From Streptomonospora mangrovi (GTDB taxonomy: Bacteria; Actinomycetota; Actinomycetes; Streptosporangiales; Streptosporangiaceae), in assembly GCF_027604915.1 (NCBI RefSeq), contig NZ_JAJAQC010000039.1, positions 1 through 64,000 of the forward strand: DNA of 64,000 bases. The letters are read 5' to 3'. How positions within the stretch are numbered: position 1 is the stretch's first letter; each line of letters begins with the position of its first letter. Position numbers and translations under genes: made by a program. The notes beneath the pieces are model-generated. The model saw only the letters and a program-made list of their open reading frames with translations, did no database searches and was not told the DNA's origin. Shown piece after piece: positions 45,763 to 54,546 of this stretch.

Positions 45763-46731
45763 ATGGTGGGCCTTTTCGGAAACCTGGTCATGGTCGCGGT
45801 AACCGCCGCCCTTCCGGCGGCGGTACCGGCCGAAGCACCCGGCGGCGACCGCTCGGTCGTCGCCTTCGACGCCGACATCACCGTGGGCGAGGACGGTGTC
45901 GTGTCGGTCCGCGAGGAGATCACCTACGACTTCGGCGACGGAGGCGGCGGCCCCGCGCACCGGTCGCTGCCGCTGTCCGCCCCGATCGACGGTTCGGCCG
46001 AGCAGTCCCTCGGCCTCACCGGACTCACCATCGAGGACGACGCCGGGGTCGAGCACAGCGAGGTGCTGCCGGACGGGTCGTCGGTGCGGTTCGGGTCCGA
46101 GGGCGGCGACGACCAGTTGACGGGGCGCAAAACGTTCGTCGTCTCCTACGCCTACGAGACCCTGCTCATCGAGTCCGAGGCGGGCGGCGCGCGGCTGTAC
46201 CTCGACGTCATCGGCTCCGGCTGGGAGGTCCCGGTGGAGTCGGTGACCGCCGAGGTCACCACGCCCGTGGCGGCGCGGGCGGTCGACTGCTACGCGGGCG
46301 CGCCCGGATCCCGGGACGAGTGCACGGGCCCGGGGACCACGACGGGCGCCGCGACCGTCACGTTCACCCAGGACCGGGTGGCGCCCGGTGAGGCGTTCAG
46401 CGTCGACGTGGTCCTGCCCGCCGACGCGCCGGTCACCGTGAACGAGGCGGAGCCGGTCGGCGGTGGAACCGGCGCCGCCCCCGGCGACAGCGAGCTCTCG
46501 CCCTTCTACATCGCGGTCGGGGCCATCGCGGGAGTCATGTTCATGGTCGGTGTGGCGCAGGCCGTCAACCTCGCCGGCAGCGGGGGCTCGGGACGGCGCG
46601 GCGGCTACCACGGCGGCGCGGGCGGCGGGATCGGCGGAGGCTTCAGCGGTGGCGGTGGCGGTGGCGGCGGTGGTGGCGGAGGAGGTGGCGGCGGTGCGGG
46701 CGGTGGCGGCGGCGGGGGTGGCGGCGGCTGA
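45763..46731 (+). CDS. Short DUF2207-like membrane protein with poly-glycine tail
   Basis: The 322-residue product has a signal-like first helix (1-25), an extracellular DUF2207-type beta domain (about 30-225: DADITVGEDGVVSVREEITYDF, RSLPLSAP), one membrane helix (about 245-265) and a tail of some 55 residues that is almost all glycine with a few Ser, Tyr, His and Arg residues (GGYHGGAGGGIGGGFSGGG). Typical DUF2207 proteins have about 550-650 residues with several helices and a large cytoplasmic part; that part is missing here. It starts 25 bases after the broken DUF397 gene. Confidence 0.78.
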   Translation: MVGLFGNLVMVAVTAALPAAVPAEAPGGDRSVVAFDADITVGEDGVVSVREEITYDFGDGGGGPAHRSLPLSAPIDGSAEQSLGLTGLTIEDDAGVEHSEVLPDGSSVRFGSEGGDDQLTGRKTFVVSYAYETLLIESEAGGARLYLDVIGSGWEVPVESVTAEVTTPVAARAVDCYAGAPGSRDECTGPGTTTGAATVTFTQDRVAPGEAFSVDVVLPADAPVTVNEAEPVGGGTGAAPGDSELSPFYIAVGAIAGVMFMVGVAQAVNLAGSGGSGRRGGYHGGAGGGIGGGFSGGGGGGGGGGGGGGGGAGGGGGGGGGG

Positions 46732-46869
46732 TCCGGCCGGGCGCCTACTCCGCGAGGCCGGCGGCCGCGACGGGACGGCGGGAAATGAGCCGGTCATCCC
46801 ACAACGAGGAGTTGACGCGGGAATGTCGAAACGCCTGAAAAGGACCAAAGTCCCGATGTACAAAGAAGC

Positions 46870-47067
46870 ATGCGCGCCACAACTCAATCCGCAACCGATG
46901 CTTTCCGTACCTCCAGTTACACACGCAGTGAGAACTGCGTAGAGGTGGCCGACGCCCCCGGCGCCTCGGCGGTGCGGGACAGCAAGAACCGCCAGATGGG
47001 AGACATTCAGTTCCCCTCGACTGAATGGATCCGCTTCCTCGGCGCGGTCAAGGCCGACCGGACCTGA
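46870..47067 (+). CDS. DUF397 domain protein, second intact copy
   Basis: The 65-residue product has the DUF397 pattern FRTSSYTRSENCVEVADAPG, SAVRDSKNRQMGDIQFPS and WIRFLGAVK. It lacks an adjacent XRE-DUF5753 gene of its own; the nearest is 1.6 kb upstream. Its 3' end overlaps the convergent MFS gene by 20 bases. AAAGAAG stands before the ATG at 46870. Confidence 0.88.
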   Translation: MRATTQSATDAFRTSSYTRSENCVEVADAPGASAVRDSKNRQMGDIQFPSTEWIRFLGAVKADRT

Positions 47068-48406
47068 CCTCGTTCGAGGGTTGACCCTGGCCCCGTTCCC
47101 GCTCCTCGGCCGGCGTGCGCGCATCACGCAGGCAGAGGAGCGGGAACGGGGTCACCAGCAGGAGCAGGCCCGCCACGGCGACGGCGGTGCGGGTGTCGGT
47201 GGCGCTCGCGAGCAGCCCGGCGGCGGCGGTGGCGGCGGCCACGGCGGCCTTCCCCGTGACGGTCCAAGCGGTGAGGATGCGGGCCACGCGGTCGGGCGGG
47301 GTCCGGTCGAGGCGGAAGGCCGCCGATACCGGGTTGAACACGCCGATGCTGGTGACCAGCGCCAGTTGCACCGCGATCACCAGCACCAGGCCGGGGGTGC
47401 CGGGCCCGACGAAGACGAGGCCCACCGGCCAGCACACGCGCACGATGCCCGAACCCAGGAGGACGGCACGGCGGCCGAAGCGGGCGACGAGCGGCGGGGC
47501 GAGGCGGGCGCCGATGAGGCCGCCGACGCAGGGGAGGGCGAAGGCGAGGCCGTACTGCCAGGGCGCGAAACCGAGGTCGGCGAGCATGAGGACGCTCATC
47601 AGGGGGGCGGTCGCCATGATGAGGCTGTTGACCGGCACCGTGTTGAGGAACAGGGGGCGCAAGACGGGGTCGGTGAGGATGTACCGCCAGCCGTCGGCGA
47701 GGTCGGAGACCCGCATTCGGTGAGCTGCGGGGGTCGGCGCGGGGGCGGACGCCGGGGCCGACGAGCGGGTCGACGCAGGAGCGGAAGCCGGGGCGGACGC
47801 AGGCGCCGGGCTCGGCTCGCGGCCGCCGATGGCGCGCAGGCCGAGGGCCGACAGCAGGTAGCTGAAGGCGTCGGCCGCGAGCGTGGCCACCGGGCCGAGT
47901 AGCCCGGCGACGGCGCCGCCGAGGGGCGGACCGGCGATGGTCGCGGTCCAGGTGGCGGATTCGAGGCGGGCGTTGGCGGCGACCAGGTCCTCGGGCGGCA
48001 CGAGGCCCTTCAGGAAGGCGCCGTGGGCGGCCCGGAAGGCGATGTCGGCGGTGGCGGCGACCACGGCCACGACCAGGAGTTGGGCGAACGACAGGACGCC
48101 GAGCACGTAGGCGGCGGGAACGCTGAGCAGGGCGGCGAAGCGGACGAGGTCCATCGCGATCATGACGGGGCGCTTGCGGCGGAACTCCACCCACGGCGCG
48201 AGCGGCACCGCCACGGCCGCGCCGACGGCCAGGGCCGCCGCCGAGAGCATCGAGACCTCGGCCGGTCCGGCGTGCAGCACGGTGATGGCTACCAGCGGAA
48301 ACGCGCCGAAGGCGAACTGAGTCCCGAACGAACTGACGGCGAAGGACCCCCACAGCCACCCGAACCCCGGCCCCAGCCCCCGCCGCGCCCGCCTGCCCGT
48401 CCGCAT
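47048..48406 (-). CDS. MFS transporter (DHA3-like exporter)
   Basis: The 452-residue product has 12 predicted helices: FGWLWGSFAVSSFGTQFAFG in helix one, PVMIAMDLVRFAALLSVPAA in helix three, GGAVAGLLGPVATLAADAFS, and a repeat-like Ala/Pro/Ser linker (PAPASAPASAPAS) in the central cytoplasmic loop. It resembles exporters of macrolide- or enterobactin-like compounds. The start MRTGRRARRGLG (48406) is chosen; an ATG 15 codons upstream is possible. The C-terminus is Arg/Glu-rich. The substrate is unknown. Confidence 0.87.
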   Translation of the reverse strand: MRTGRRARRGLGPGFGWLWGSFAVSSFGTQFAFGAFPLVAITVLHAGPAEVSMLSAAALAVGAAVAVPLAPWVEFRRKRPVMIAMDLVRFAALLSVPAAYVLGVLSFAQLLVVAVVAATADIAFRAAHGAFLKGLVPPEDLVAANARLESATWTATIAGPPLGGAVAGLLGPVATLAADAFSYLLSALGLRAIGGREPSPAPASAPASAPASTRSSAPASAPAPTPAAHRMRVSDLADGWRYILTDPVLRPLFLNTVPVNSLIMATAPLMSVLMLADLGFAPWQYGLAFALPCVGGLIGARLAPPLVARFGRRAVLLGSGIVRVCWPVGLVFVGPGTPGLVLVIAVQLALVTSIGVFNPVSAAFRLDRTPPDRVARILTAWTVTGKAAVAAATAAAGLLASATDTRTAVAVAGLLLLVTPFPLLCLRDARTPAEERERGQGQPSNEVRSGRP

Positions 48407-49000
48407 GGTCGCCCCCGCCCTCGCCTCGCCCCTACGCCGCAGGCAAGCCAAGCGGATGCCACGGATGGGAGCAATCGGGGACCCCGGATTGCGGCGCCTG
48501 GTCCAGGGGTCGACAAGGGTCTACAGGGGCCGGTGGGCTGGGACTGGGAGCGCCGGTGACTCGGCACACCGGGTGGTGCGCCGATCGGCTGTATTAGGAG
48601 AAGCGAAGGGGGCGCGGCGGGGCGAAGAGCCTCCTCACATCTCACATACTTCTGCATTCCCGATTTCGATAATCCATGAATCGTCCGGCAGATGCCGCCC
48701 CGCGCAGGCGAGAGCGCACGGCTGCCCCAGTAGCGCGGGACCCATGGGAATGTGCCACCGCGTCGTTCCGGACAGCGGCAATCGGCCTCCGGTGTCCGTA
48801 TGCGGCCGCACGCGGTACGCGGCGTATGGCACGTGGCCGGATGTGGCCGCGCGGGTGTGACGGCGGGGGTGGGGAGCGGCAGAATCGCGGTGTCTGTCCG
48901 CTCCGTGAGGGCTCGCCAACCGTTCGTGAGCGCTCGGCCGTACCCATGCCCGGGCTTCCGGGTTGCCCGCTGGTCGATCGAGAGTAGGGACGAAGACACC
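48407..49000. other. 594-base gap, no gene seen
   Basis: The region divides the leftward MFS gene from the rightward lipoprotein gene. It contains moderately AT-rich stretches at 48590-48690 (CACATCTCACATACTTCTGC) that could be promoter DNA. Several short Arg-rich frames cross it but none has a good start context. No RNA gene was recognised. Confidence 0.45.
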
Positions 49001-49492
49001 ATGAACACCGTGATGACCCCGTTCGGGGGCGTCCCCCCGCGCCTCGCGTTCGCCGCCGCAGCGGTGGCGGCCGGGGCGCTGCTGCTCACCGGCTGCGGGG
49101 GCGGCGCCGACGCCGGTTCAGGGGCCGGGAGTGAGGCCAGCCCGACGCCGAGCCCCGCCCCCTCGCCGTCGCCGTCGCCGACTGAGGAGGAGATCCCCGA
49201 GCCGGCGAACGGCACCGACCTCGCCAGTTGCTCCGACGCCGAGTGCGAGGTCCGCGTCAGCCAGGGCGACGAGATCGACCTCGGCGGGTACACCGGCATC
49301 GAGGAACTGGTCGTGGACACCGTCGAGCCGCGGAAGGTCACATTCTCCCTGTACGGGCCCGGCATCCAGTTCGGCGGCTCCCAGGAGGCGCCGTTCACGG
49401 AGATGTCGGCGAACCGCTTCAACGGCGTGACGGTCCGCGTCCTGGGCGCCGACGACGAGGGCGCGGTGCTCCACATCTCCAAGTCTTCTTAA
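49001..49492 (+). CDS. Small lipoprotein
   Basis: The 163-residue product has a lipoprotein signal peptide ending in LLTGC (Cys at about residue 32), a Ser/Pro/Thr-rich linker (PTPSPAPSPSPSPT) and an acidic C-terminal domain with LASCSDAECEVRVSQGDEI and LGGYTGIEELVVDTV. The domain is beta-rich and is found in other actinobacterial lipoproteins, without known function. It should be anchored on the outer face of the membrane. The ATG at 49001 has no strong ribosome binding site, although GGGACGAAG lies nearby. Confidence 0.82.
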   Translation: MNTVMTPFGGVPPRLAFAAAAVAAGALLLTGCGGGADAGSGAGSEASPTPSPAPSPSPSPTEEEIPEPANGTDLASCSDAECEVRVSQGDEIDLGGYTGIEELVVDTVEPRKVTFSLYGPGIQFGGSQEAPFTEMSANRFNGVTVRVLGADDEGAVLHISKSS

Positions 49493-49553
49493 GGCAGGCG
49501 GCGCGGCTGCCGCGCCCGGAGCGGGGAGCGGCAGGATCGGCGGTCGTCGACGC

Positions 49554-49922
49554 TCACTCCGCCCAGGGCAGCGGCCGTGCCTCCGAACTCCCCGGGACGA
49601 AGGCGCGGCCGCCGACCGGCATCGCGACCAGGGCCTCCACCGGCTCGGCGCCGGCGCGCACGCGGCGCACCGTGTCGGCGGGCAGGACGACGGCCTGACC
49701 CGCGGCGACGGTCTCGGTGCGGCCGGCGGAGGTGACCTCCATCGAGCCGCTGGTGACCGTCCAGACCTGCTCGCGGTCGATCGAGTGCTCCGGTCCGGCG
49801 GAACCGGCCTCCATCCGGACCCGCCAGGTGCTGAGTTCGGCGCTGCCCCGGCTGGGCGCGGCGAGGCCGGTCATGACGGCGTTGGGCGTGGTGACGGCGG
49901 GCGCGGGGGTGAGGACGTGCAT
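49554..49922 (-). CDS. Cupin domain protein
   Basis: The 122-residue product is a single cupin: WRVRMEAGSAGPEHSIDREQVWTV holds the first motif (His-containing) and VLPADTVRRVRAG the second. The metal-binding His set is incomplete in the second motif, so it may bind a ligand rather than catalyse. It is divergent from a MarR gene with tandem operators between, so it is the likely target. Confidence 0.85.
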   Translation of the reverse strand: MHVLTPAPAVTTPNAVMTGLAAPSRGSAELSTWRVRMEAGSAGPEHSIDREQVWTVTSGSMEVTSAGRTETVAAGQAVVLPADTVRRVRAGAEPVEALVAMPVGGRAFVPGSSEARPLPWAE

Positions 49923-49935
49923 GGGGACTCCCAGT

Positions 49936-49977
49936 GAGTAAACGAGCTTTACTCATGTGAGTAAAGCAGGTTTACCC
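49936..49977. promoter_or_regulatory. Two tandem MarR-type operators
   Basis: GAGTAAA (49936-49942), five bases, TTTACTC (49948-49954), then four bases, GAGTAAA (49959-49965), five bases, TTTACCC (49971-49977). The first palindrome is perfect and the second differs at one base. They sit between the divergent cupin and MarR genes, 14-41 bases from the cupin start, with centres 23 bases apart. Confidence 0.85.
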
Positions 49978-49999
49978 CCGTGTGTCACCATGGTTGGCC

Positions 50000-50482
50000 A
50001 TGGACCCCGCGCACAGTGACGACCCCCTTGCCCGCGCCGAGTTGACCTTCCTGCTGGGCATGGGCTTCCAGCTCCTGCTCACCGAGTTCAACGACCGCCT
50101 CGCGACCGCCGGGTACGCCGACCTGCGGCCGATCCACGGCATGACGTTCCAGGCCCTGCGGGAGCGCGGGGCGACCAGCAGCGAGCTGGCCGAGCGGCTG
50201 GGGGTGACGAAGCAGGCGGCCGGGCAGATCGTGGACGACCTCGAAAAGCGGGGCTACGTGCGCCGCGAGCCCCACCCGGCGGGCGGGCGGCGCCGCCTGG
50301 TGGTCCTCACCGACGCGGCCCGGGAGCACCTGGCGGTGGCGGGCCGCATCCTGCACCGGTTGGAGGCGGAGGTCGCCGAGCAGGGCGCGGGGGCCGACAC
50401 CGGAGTCCTGCGGAGCGAACTCGCCCGCCTCATCCGCGCGCTGAGCGGCGACCAGGTGCCGCCGCTGCGCCCGGTGTGGTGA
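50000..50482 (+). CDS. MarR family transcriptional regulator
   Basis: The 160-residue product is a MarR protein: TFLLGMGFQLLLTEFNDRLATAGY, then SSELAERLGVTKQAAGQIVDDL as the recognition helix, and RREPHPAGGRRRLVVLTDAA as the wing. The ATG at 50000 is chosen, with GTG 49982 as an alternative that would add six residues and begin just after the operator. It most likely represses itself and the divergent cupin gene through the two GAGTAAA-N5-TTTACTC sites. Confidence 0.92.
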   Translation: MDPAHSDDPLARAELTFLLGMGFQLLLTEFNDRLATAGYADLRPIHGMTFQALRERGATSSELAERLGVTKQAAGQIVDDLEKRGYVRREPHPAGGRRRLVVLTDAAREHLAVAGRILHRLEAEVAEQGAGADTGVLRSELARLIRALSGDQVPPLRPVW

Positions 50483-50723
50483 GTGACGCCCGGCCCGAGG
50501 GAGGGGGCGGTGACGGTAGCGGGCAAGACGTCAACACCGCGCTTCCGGCCTGGTCGGGAGCCGGATGACCAGAGAGCCACAAGGACCGCAGAGGTCCCAG
50601 AGGCCACACGGCCAGATGGCCGCATGCGGCCGGGAGCGGCGCGGTGCGGAACATCCCCGGGCCAGGGGGCGTCGGACCGCACTGACCGCAACCGGCGCGA
50701 CCGACCACCAAGGACTGACCCGC

Positions 50724-51182
50724 ATGCCTGACCGCCGCTGGCTCAACCCTGTCGAGCAGCACCACATCCTCAGCGAGATCACCCTGCACCTGCTGCCCGT
50801 CCTGCCCACGGGATGGCGGCAGGTGCTCATCGACTACGCCGCGCTCGGCACCAGGGTGCGGGCGCGCTCGGGAGTGCGGATGGGCGGCGGCCGGATGGAG
50901 CGCCTGGCGGTACCGTCCGAAATCCGGCCCTTGTTCCTGCGGCTGCGCGAGGGGATGTACCGCGAGGGAACGGGCACGTGGTTCGCCATGCGCTACGCGA
51001 TCAACCCGCCCGACGTGTTCTCGGCAGAGTACGACTACACCGCCCTGCCCGACCTCCTGACCCCGGTCCCCACGGAGGCGCTCACCGAGGAACAGCGCCG
51101 CCTCCCGCGCACCCCCAAGCACATGCCGGACTGGTTCCAGGCGGGTTTGGGTGCGCCGCCGGAGCAGGCGCGGCAGGACTGA
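50724..51182 (+). CDS. YezG/DUF600-like immunity protein
   Basis: The 152-residue product has features of the YezG-like antitoxin/immunity fold: LLPVLPTGWRQVLIDYAAL near residue 22, a central strand region (FAMRYAINPPDVFSAEYDY) and the end phrase LPRTPKHMPDWF, which in actinomycete relatives takes the form PRDPEHIPDWL. In Bacillus, YezG protects against an LXG-type toxin. The ATG at 50724 has AAGGA upstream. The gene lies 251 bases before the toxin gene on the same strand. It may protect against this toxin or be a leftover from an earlier one. Confidence 0.72.
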   Translation: MPDRRWLNPVEQHHILSEITLHLLPVLPTGWRQVLIDYAALGTRVRARSGVRMGGGRMERLAVPSEIRPLFLRLREGMYREGTGTWFAMRYAINPPDVFSAEYDYTALPDLLTPVPTEALTEEQRRLPRTPKHMPDWFQAGLGAPPEQARQD

Positions 51183-51433
51183 GCAGGCCCCGCACCCCGG
51201 CCTCGACACGCACGACATACCGTATCCAACCGCCCACGAGGGGTGGCCGCTTCCGGCCATCCGCCAGGCGGGGTGCCGTCACCGGCGTCCGTATTCGCAG
51301 GCCGTGTCCCGGAAAGGAGGCAGTGCTCCGTTCCGCGCCTCGGGAGAGGCGAAAAATCACCTCATTGCGTCACATTGGCGCCTTAGGGTGTTGCGCGGCT
51401 GGCGGACAGTAGCGCGTGGCGGAGGCGGAGCGG

Positions 51434-53845
51434 ATGACAGCGGAGATCCCCGAGGGCCTTGCGGACGGAATCGCACCCGGGGCCATCGAGATCCCGCCGG
51501 TCGACCTGGAGAAACTGGAGACGGCGGCCGAGGCCATCAAGAACGACGGCCAGGACATCTTCGACATCGGGCAGGACATCAAGTCCGACTGGGCCGGGCT
51601 GGCCGCCGTCTACAGCGCGCCGGAGGAGGACATCCTTTTCGAGGCCGTCGACCCGGTGGCGACCAAGGGCACACAGGTACAGAGCGCGTCAGCGGTCGCC
51701 GGCGACGCGCTGCTCACCTTCGCCGAAGAGGTGCGGCCGATCCTTGAGCGCTGGAAAAGCCTCAAGGCCGACGCGGCGGCGATGCAGCGGCACATCGCCG
51801 ACAACGCCGAATGGGACAAGGACGAAGCCAAGGTCGAGGAGTTCAACACCCTCAACAACGACCTGATCAAGGTCCAGAACGACTTCATGGCCGCCGAGCG
51901 CGACTGCGCCAACAAGATCACCGCGCTTTTCGGCGGCACCACGTTCGTCGCGGTGGAGCCCGGCACCGACCCCGACCTCGGGCCGAACACGCAGGCGTAC
52001 GGCTACACCGAGGCTCCGCGCGACGTTGCCACCCCGTGGGCCATCCCGCAGCAGCACGACGCCGCATGGTACGTCGACGTCGGAGCGGCGGTCGGTGACT
52101 TCGCCTGGGCGTTCGTCACCGACCCGGCCAGCTCCATCGGCGCCTACAACCCCGCCACGGAGACGTGGACGGCCGACGCCGACCAGATGATGGCCAACGC
52201 GGCGGAGTTCTGGCACGGGACGGCCGTGGGCGCGATGTCGCTGATGGGTGTCTCGGTGGAGAACGGCCTCAGCTTCCAGAGCCTGGAGGCGACGGGGGCG
52301 GCGTGGGCCGACATGGCCCACGCCTTCTTCCCGTGGACGGAACTGGAGGACCGCCCGGGGTACGCGGGCACGACCGCGGGCCTCAACATCACCGCCGATG
52401 TCATCGCCGTGGCCTCAATCGCCAGCGGGGTGGGCGCCCCGGTGGGTATGGCCCTCCTCGCCCGCAAGGGGTTCGGCGCGCTGCGCAACCTCAACTCCGT
52501 GGGCGACGGCCCCCGCGCGGGCGGCCCGGACATCGGGGGGCGGTGGCCCGATCTCGACTTCGAAGCGCCGGGACCGCGCACCGGTGCCGGCTCCGGGGCC
52601 GGGATGGACAGCACACCGGAGTTGGAGATGCCGACGTCGGGCAACGGACTGCCCACGGCCCGGGAGTTGCAGCGGTTCCTCGACACCACCGAGCTGTACG
52701 CGAACAACGAGCAGCATCCCGACATCCCCCAGAACACCCCGGAGGCCGCCCGCCCCGCTACAAGAGAGCCCGCCCTGGTCGGCGCCCCCGAATACGACAT
52801 CCAGGCCAACGCCGACGACCCCGACACCACCCACCGCGCGCGCAACGACATCGAGGACACGCCGAACCAGACCGAGCCGCCGAGGCAGGACCCCGCATCG
52901 CGCCCCACGAACGCGAGCGGCGGTATCACAACAGGTTCGGGGGGTGGTCCGCCATCGCCAACAGTCAGCGGCCTACCTGACGTGTCCTCCGATGAGAACG
53001 GTGAAGACGGGGAGGCGCCGGATCCGGAGCAGCGATCCCAGGACGGGTTCCGTGTGGAGGGCACGGCAGACGGAGATGATGATCCCGAGAACGCGCCTGA
53101 GGAGACGCCGGTGGAGTCATCAGGGCCGCCGGTTGCCGAACAGGTTGCGAATCCTGCGGTGGTTCCCGACGCGCAACGGGTCTATTTCGACTGGGATTCC
53201 GCTGAAAAGGGTTACGAGCCTGGCTTGGGTCCGCGGATCCGTGACGGCTATACCGACGGGGCAGGGCGATATCGAGACCAGCATGGAAACGTCTTCCTTG
53301 ACGGTCCAGATACTTTGGGGGCTCTCCGGGATTATGAGAACATCCGGGGGATGGCAAACGATGTCAACATCCTCTCAGAAAGATCCGGTATCAGTTTCGA
53401 TATGATAGACCGAGTGAAAAAACACCTGTTCTACAAGGTTCATGTAGTGGAAACCGGAGTAGGGGAGGTTCGAGAGGGCCTCTTCAGCCCCAATGGTGAC
53501 GTGAGTGCCGTATGGATGCGGATGCTGGACGGCGACAAGTATAGAGACAAAGACGTTTACAATTTTCGCAGGATGGTAATGCACGAATGGGTAGAAGCTT
53601 TCCTTATGGAAAATGGGCTTCCCTACAGGTCGAGTCATCCCGAGTACTTCTCGACGGGATCGGGGGTCCCTACACCCGAGCACTACGGGGCTCACGACCT
53701 TGCTCCGAATCAAATACCTTCCTTGCGACCGTTCGGTCACTACTACAGAATGGGGCGGAGTGAGCCGGACTTTGACGTCCACGATGATCTGAGGGGACTT
53801 CCCGAGTTCGCCCAAAACCTTCTGGATGAGTGGAATGACAGGTAG
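51434..53845 (+). CDS. Polymorphic toxin with WXG-like N-terminus and unrecognised C-terminal domain
   Basis: The 803-residue product begins with an all-helical WXG/ESX-like module (about residues 15-160: DLEKLETAAEAIKNDGQDIF, SDWAGLAAVY), a hydrophobic stretch (about 315-345), a long Pro/Glu/Asp-rich linker (375-570) and a C-terminal domain (about 590-803). That domain has MVMHEWVEAFLMENGLPYRS with His717, Glu718 and Glu721, and then HYGAHDLAP with His750 and His754. No signal peptide is present: type VII-like secretion is the likely route. The ATG at 51434 has GGAGG eight bases upstream. Base composition falls in the last 700 bases, as expected for swapped toxin tips. Confidence 0.75.
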   Translation: MTAEIPEGLADGIAPGAIEIPPVDLEKLETAAEAIKNDGQDIFDIGQDIKSDWAGLAAVYSAPEEDILFEAVDPVATKGTQVQSASAVAGDALLTFAEEVRPILERWKSLKADAAAMQRHIADNAEWDKDEAKVEEFNTLNNDLIKVQNDFMAAERDCANKITALFGGTTFVAVEPGTDPDLGPNTQAYGYTEAPRDVATPWAIPQQHDAAWYVDVGAAVGDFAWAFVTDPASSIGAYNPATETWTADADQMMANAAEFWHGTAVGAMSLMGVSVENGLSFQSLEATGAAWADMAHAFFPWTELEDRPGYAGTTAGLNITADVIAVASIASGVGAPVGMALLARKGFGALRNLNSVGDGPRAGGPDIGGRWPDLDFEAPGPRTGAGSGAGMDSTPELEMPTSGNGLPTARELQRFLDTTELYANNEQHPDIPQNTPEAARPATREPALVGAPEYDIQANADDPDTTHRARNDIEDTPNQTEPPRQDPASRPTNASGGITTGSGGGPPSPTVSGLPDVSSDENGEDGEAPDPEQRSQDGFRVEGTADGDDDPENAPEETPVESSGPPVAEQVANPAVVPDAQRVYFDWDSAEKGYEPGLGPRIRDGYTDGAGRYRDQHGNVFLDGPDTLGALRDYENIRGMANDVNILSERSGISFDMIDRVKKHLFYKVHVVETGVGEVREGLFSPNGDVSAVWMRMLDGDKYRDKDVYNFRRMVMHEWVEAFLMENGLPYRSSHPEYFSTGSGVPTPEHYGAHDLAPNQIPSLRPFGHYYRMGRSEPDFDVHDDLRGLPEFAQNLLDEWNDR

Positions 53846-54347
53846 CCGAGTTTCTATTCTGGCTCAGCGGATATCCAAATTTGAACCCTTGGAATCACCG
53901 CCGTATCGTCCCTCGCAAGCCCTGCTTGTGCGGGAGTTCATGAGGCGGGCTGCGTGGTGGGCGGATCGTTTTCCCGACGCGGGATGGCCGTTCTATGATT
54001 ACGCAGGAGAAGTGGCTCCGGAGGTGAGGGCCGACCCGGCGGTGATTCAGCAGGCGACTGCCCGTCTGCCGGAAGTGCCCCAGGTCCTGCGTCTGTCATG
54101 TGAGTTTGCGCTCCACTTCGCCGCCCTGTGGGATTCCGGGGTTGAGGTTCCCGAACTTTCAGGCCCGTTCGAGCCGTTGATGCTCGTCTTTGAGCGGGGA
54201 AGCCTCGTTTCCTTTGACTCCTCCGGAATGATCCAGGTGGATGTCATGGCCATCAAAAGAGGGCGCTCCAGGGACTGGCTGATTGAGGAACCGTACGTCA
54301 CTTTGGACATTTCTGTCCTGGATGAGATCGACGCCTCTGCCAAGTGA
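53826..54347 (+). CDS. Candidate immunity protein for the upstream toxin
   Basis: The 173-residue product starts at ATG 53826, overlapping the toxin 3' end by 20 bases in another frame; an ATG at 53835 is an alternative. It has no signal peptide or membrane helix, and has an amphipathic first half (LLVREFMRRAAWWADRFPDA, DPAVIQQATARLPEVPQV) and beta-rich second half (LMLVFERGSLVSFDSSGM). I recognise no family. Base composition matches the toxin tip rather than the genome. Position directly after the toxin and tight overlap are the only evidence for an immunity role. Confidence 0.65.
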   Translation: MSGMTGSRVSILAQRISKFEPLESPPYRPSQALLVREFMRRAAWWADRFPDAGWPFYDYAGEVAPEVRADPAVIQQATARLPEVPQVLRLSCEFALHFAALWDSGVEVPELSGPFEPLMLVFERGSLVSFDSSGMIQVDVMAIKRGRSRDWLIEEPYVTLDISVLDEIDASAK

Positions 54348-54386
54348 GAACGCGAACATTCTTCAGGGGCGGATTTGCTGGGAAAG

Positions 54387-54430
54387 GCGGAAGGCCCCGC
54401 GATCCCTTTTCGGATCGCGGGGCCTTCCGC
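54387..54430. terminator. Very strong two-way terminator after the toxin locus
   Basis: A 19-base perfect stem pairs 54387-54405 (GCGGAAGGCCCCGCGATCC) with 54412-54430, with the loop CTTTTC. It stands between the rightward immunity gene and the leftward citrate synthase gene. Confidence 0.88.
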
Positions 54431-54546
54431 GTGCGGGCTGAACTCGTCCGGCCGGACTCTCCCGGCCGGTCTCCCCGGGCTGGGCTTTCTGAGCCGGGCT
54501 CGGCTTTCAGGCGGGGGGTGGACGCCTTGGAGGCGTTTACGCGCCC

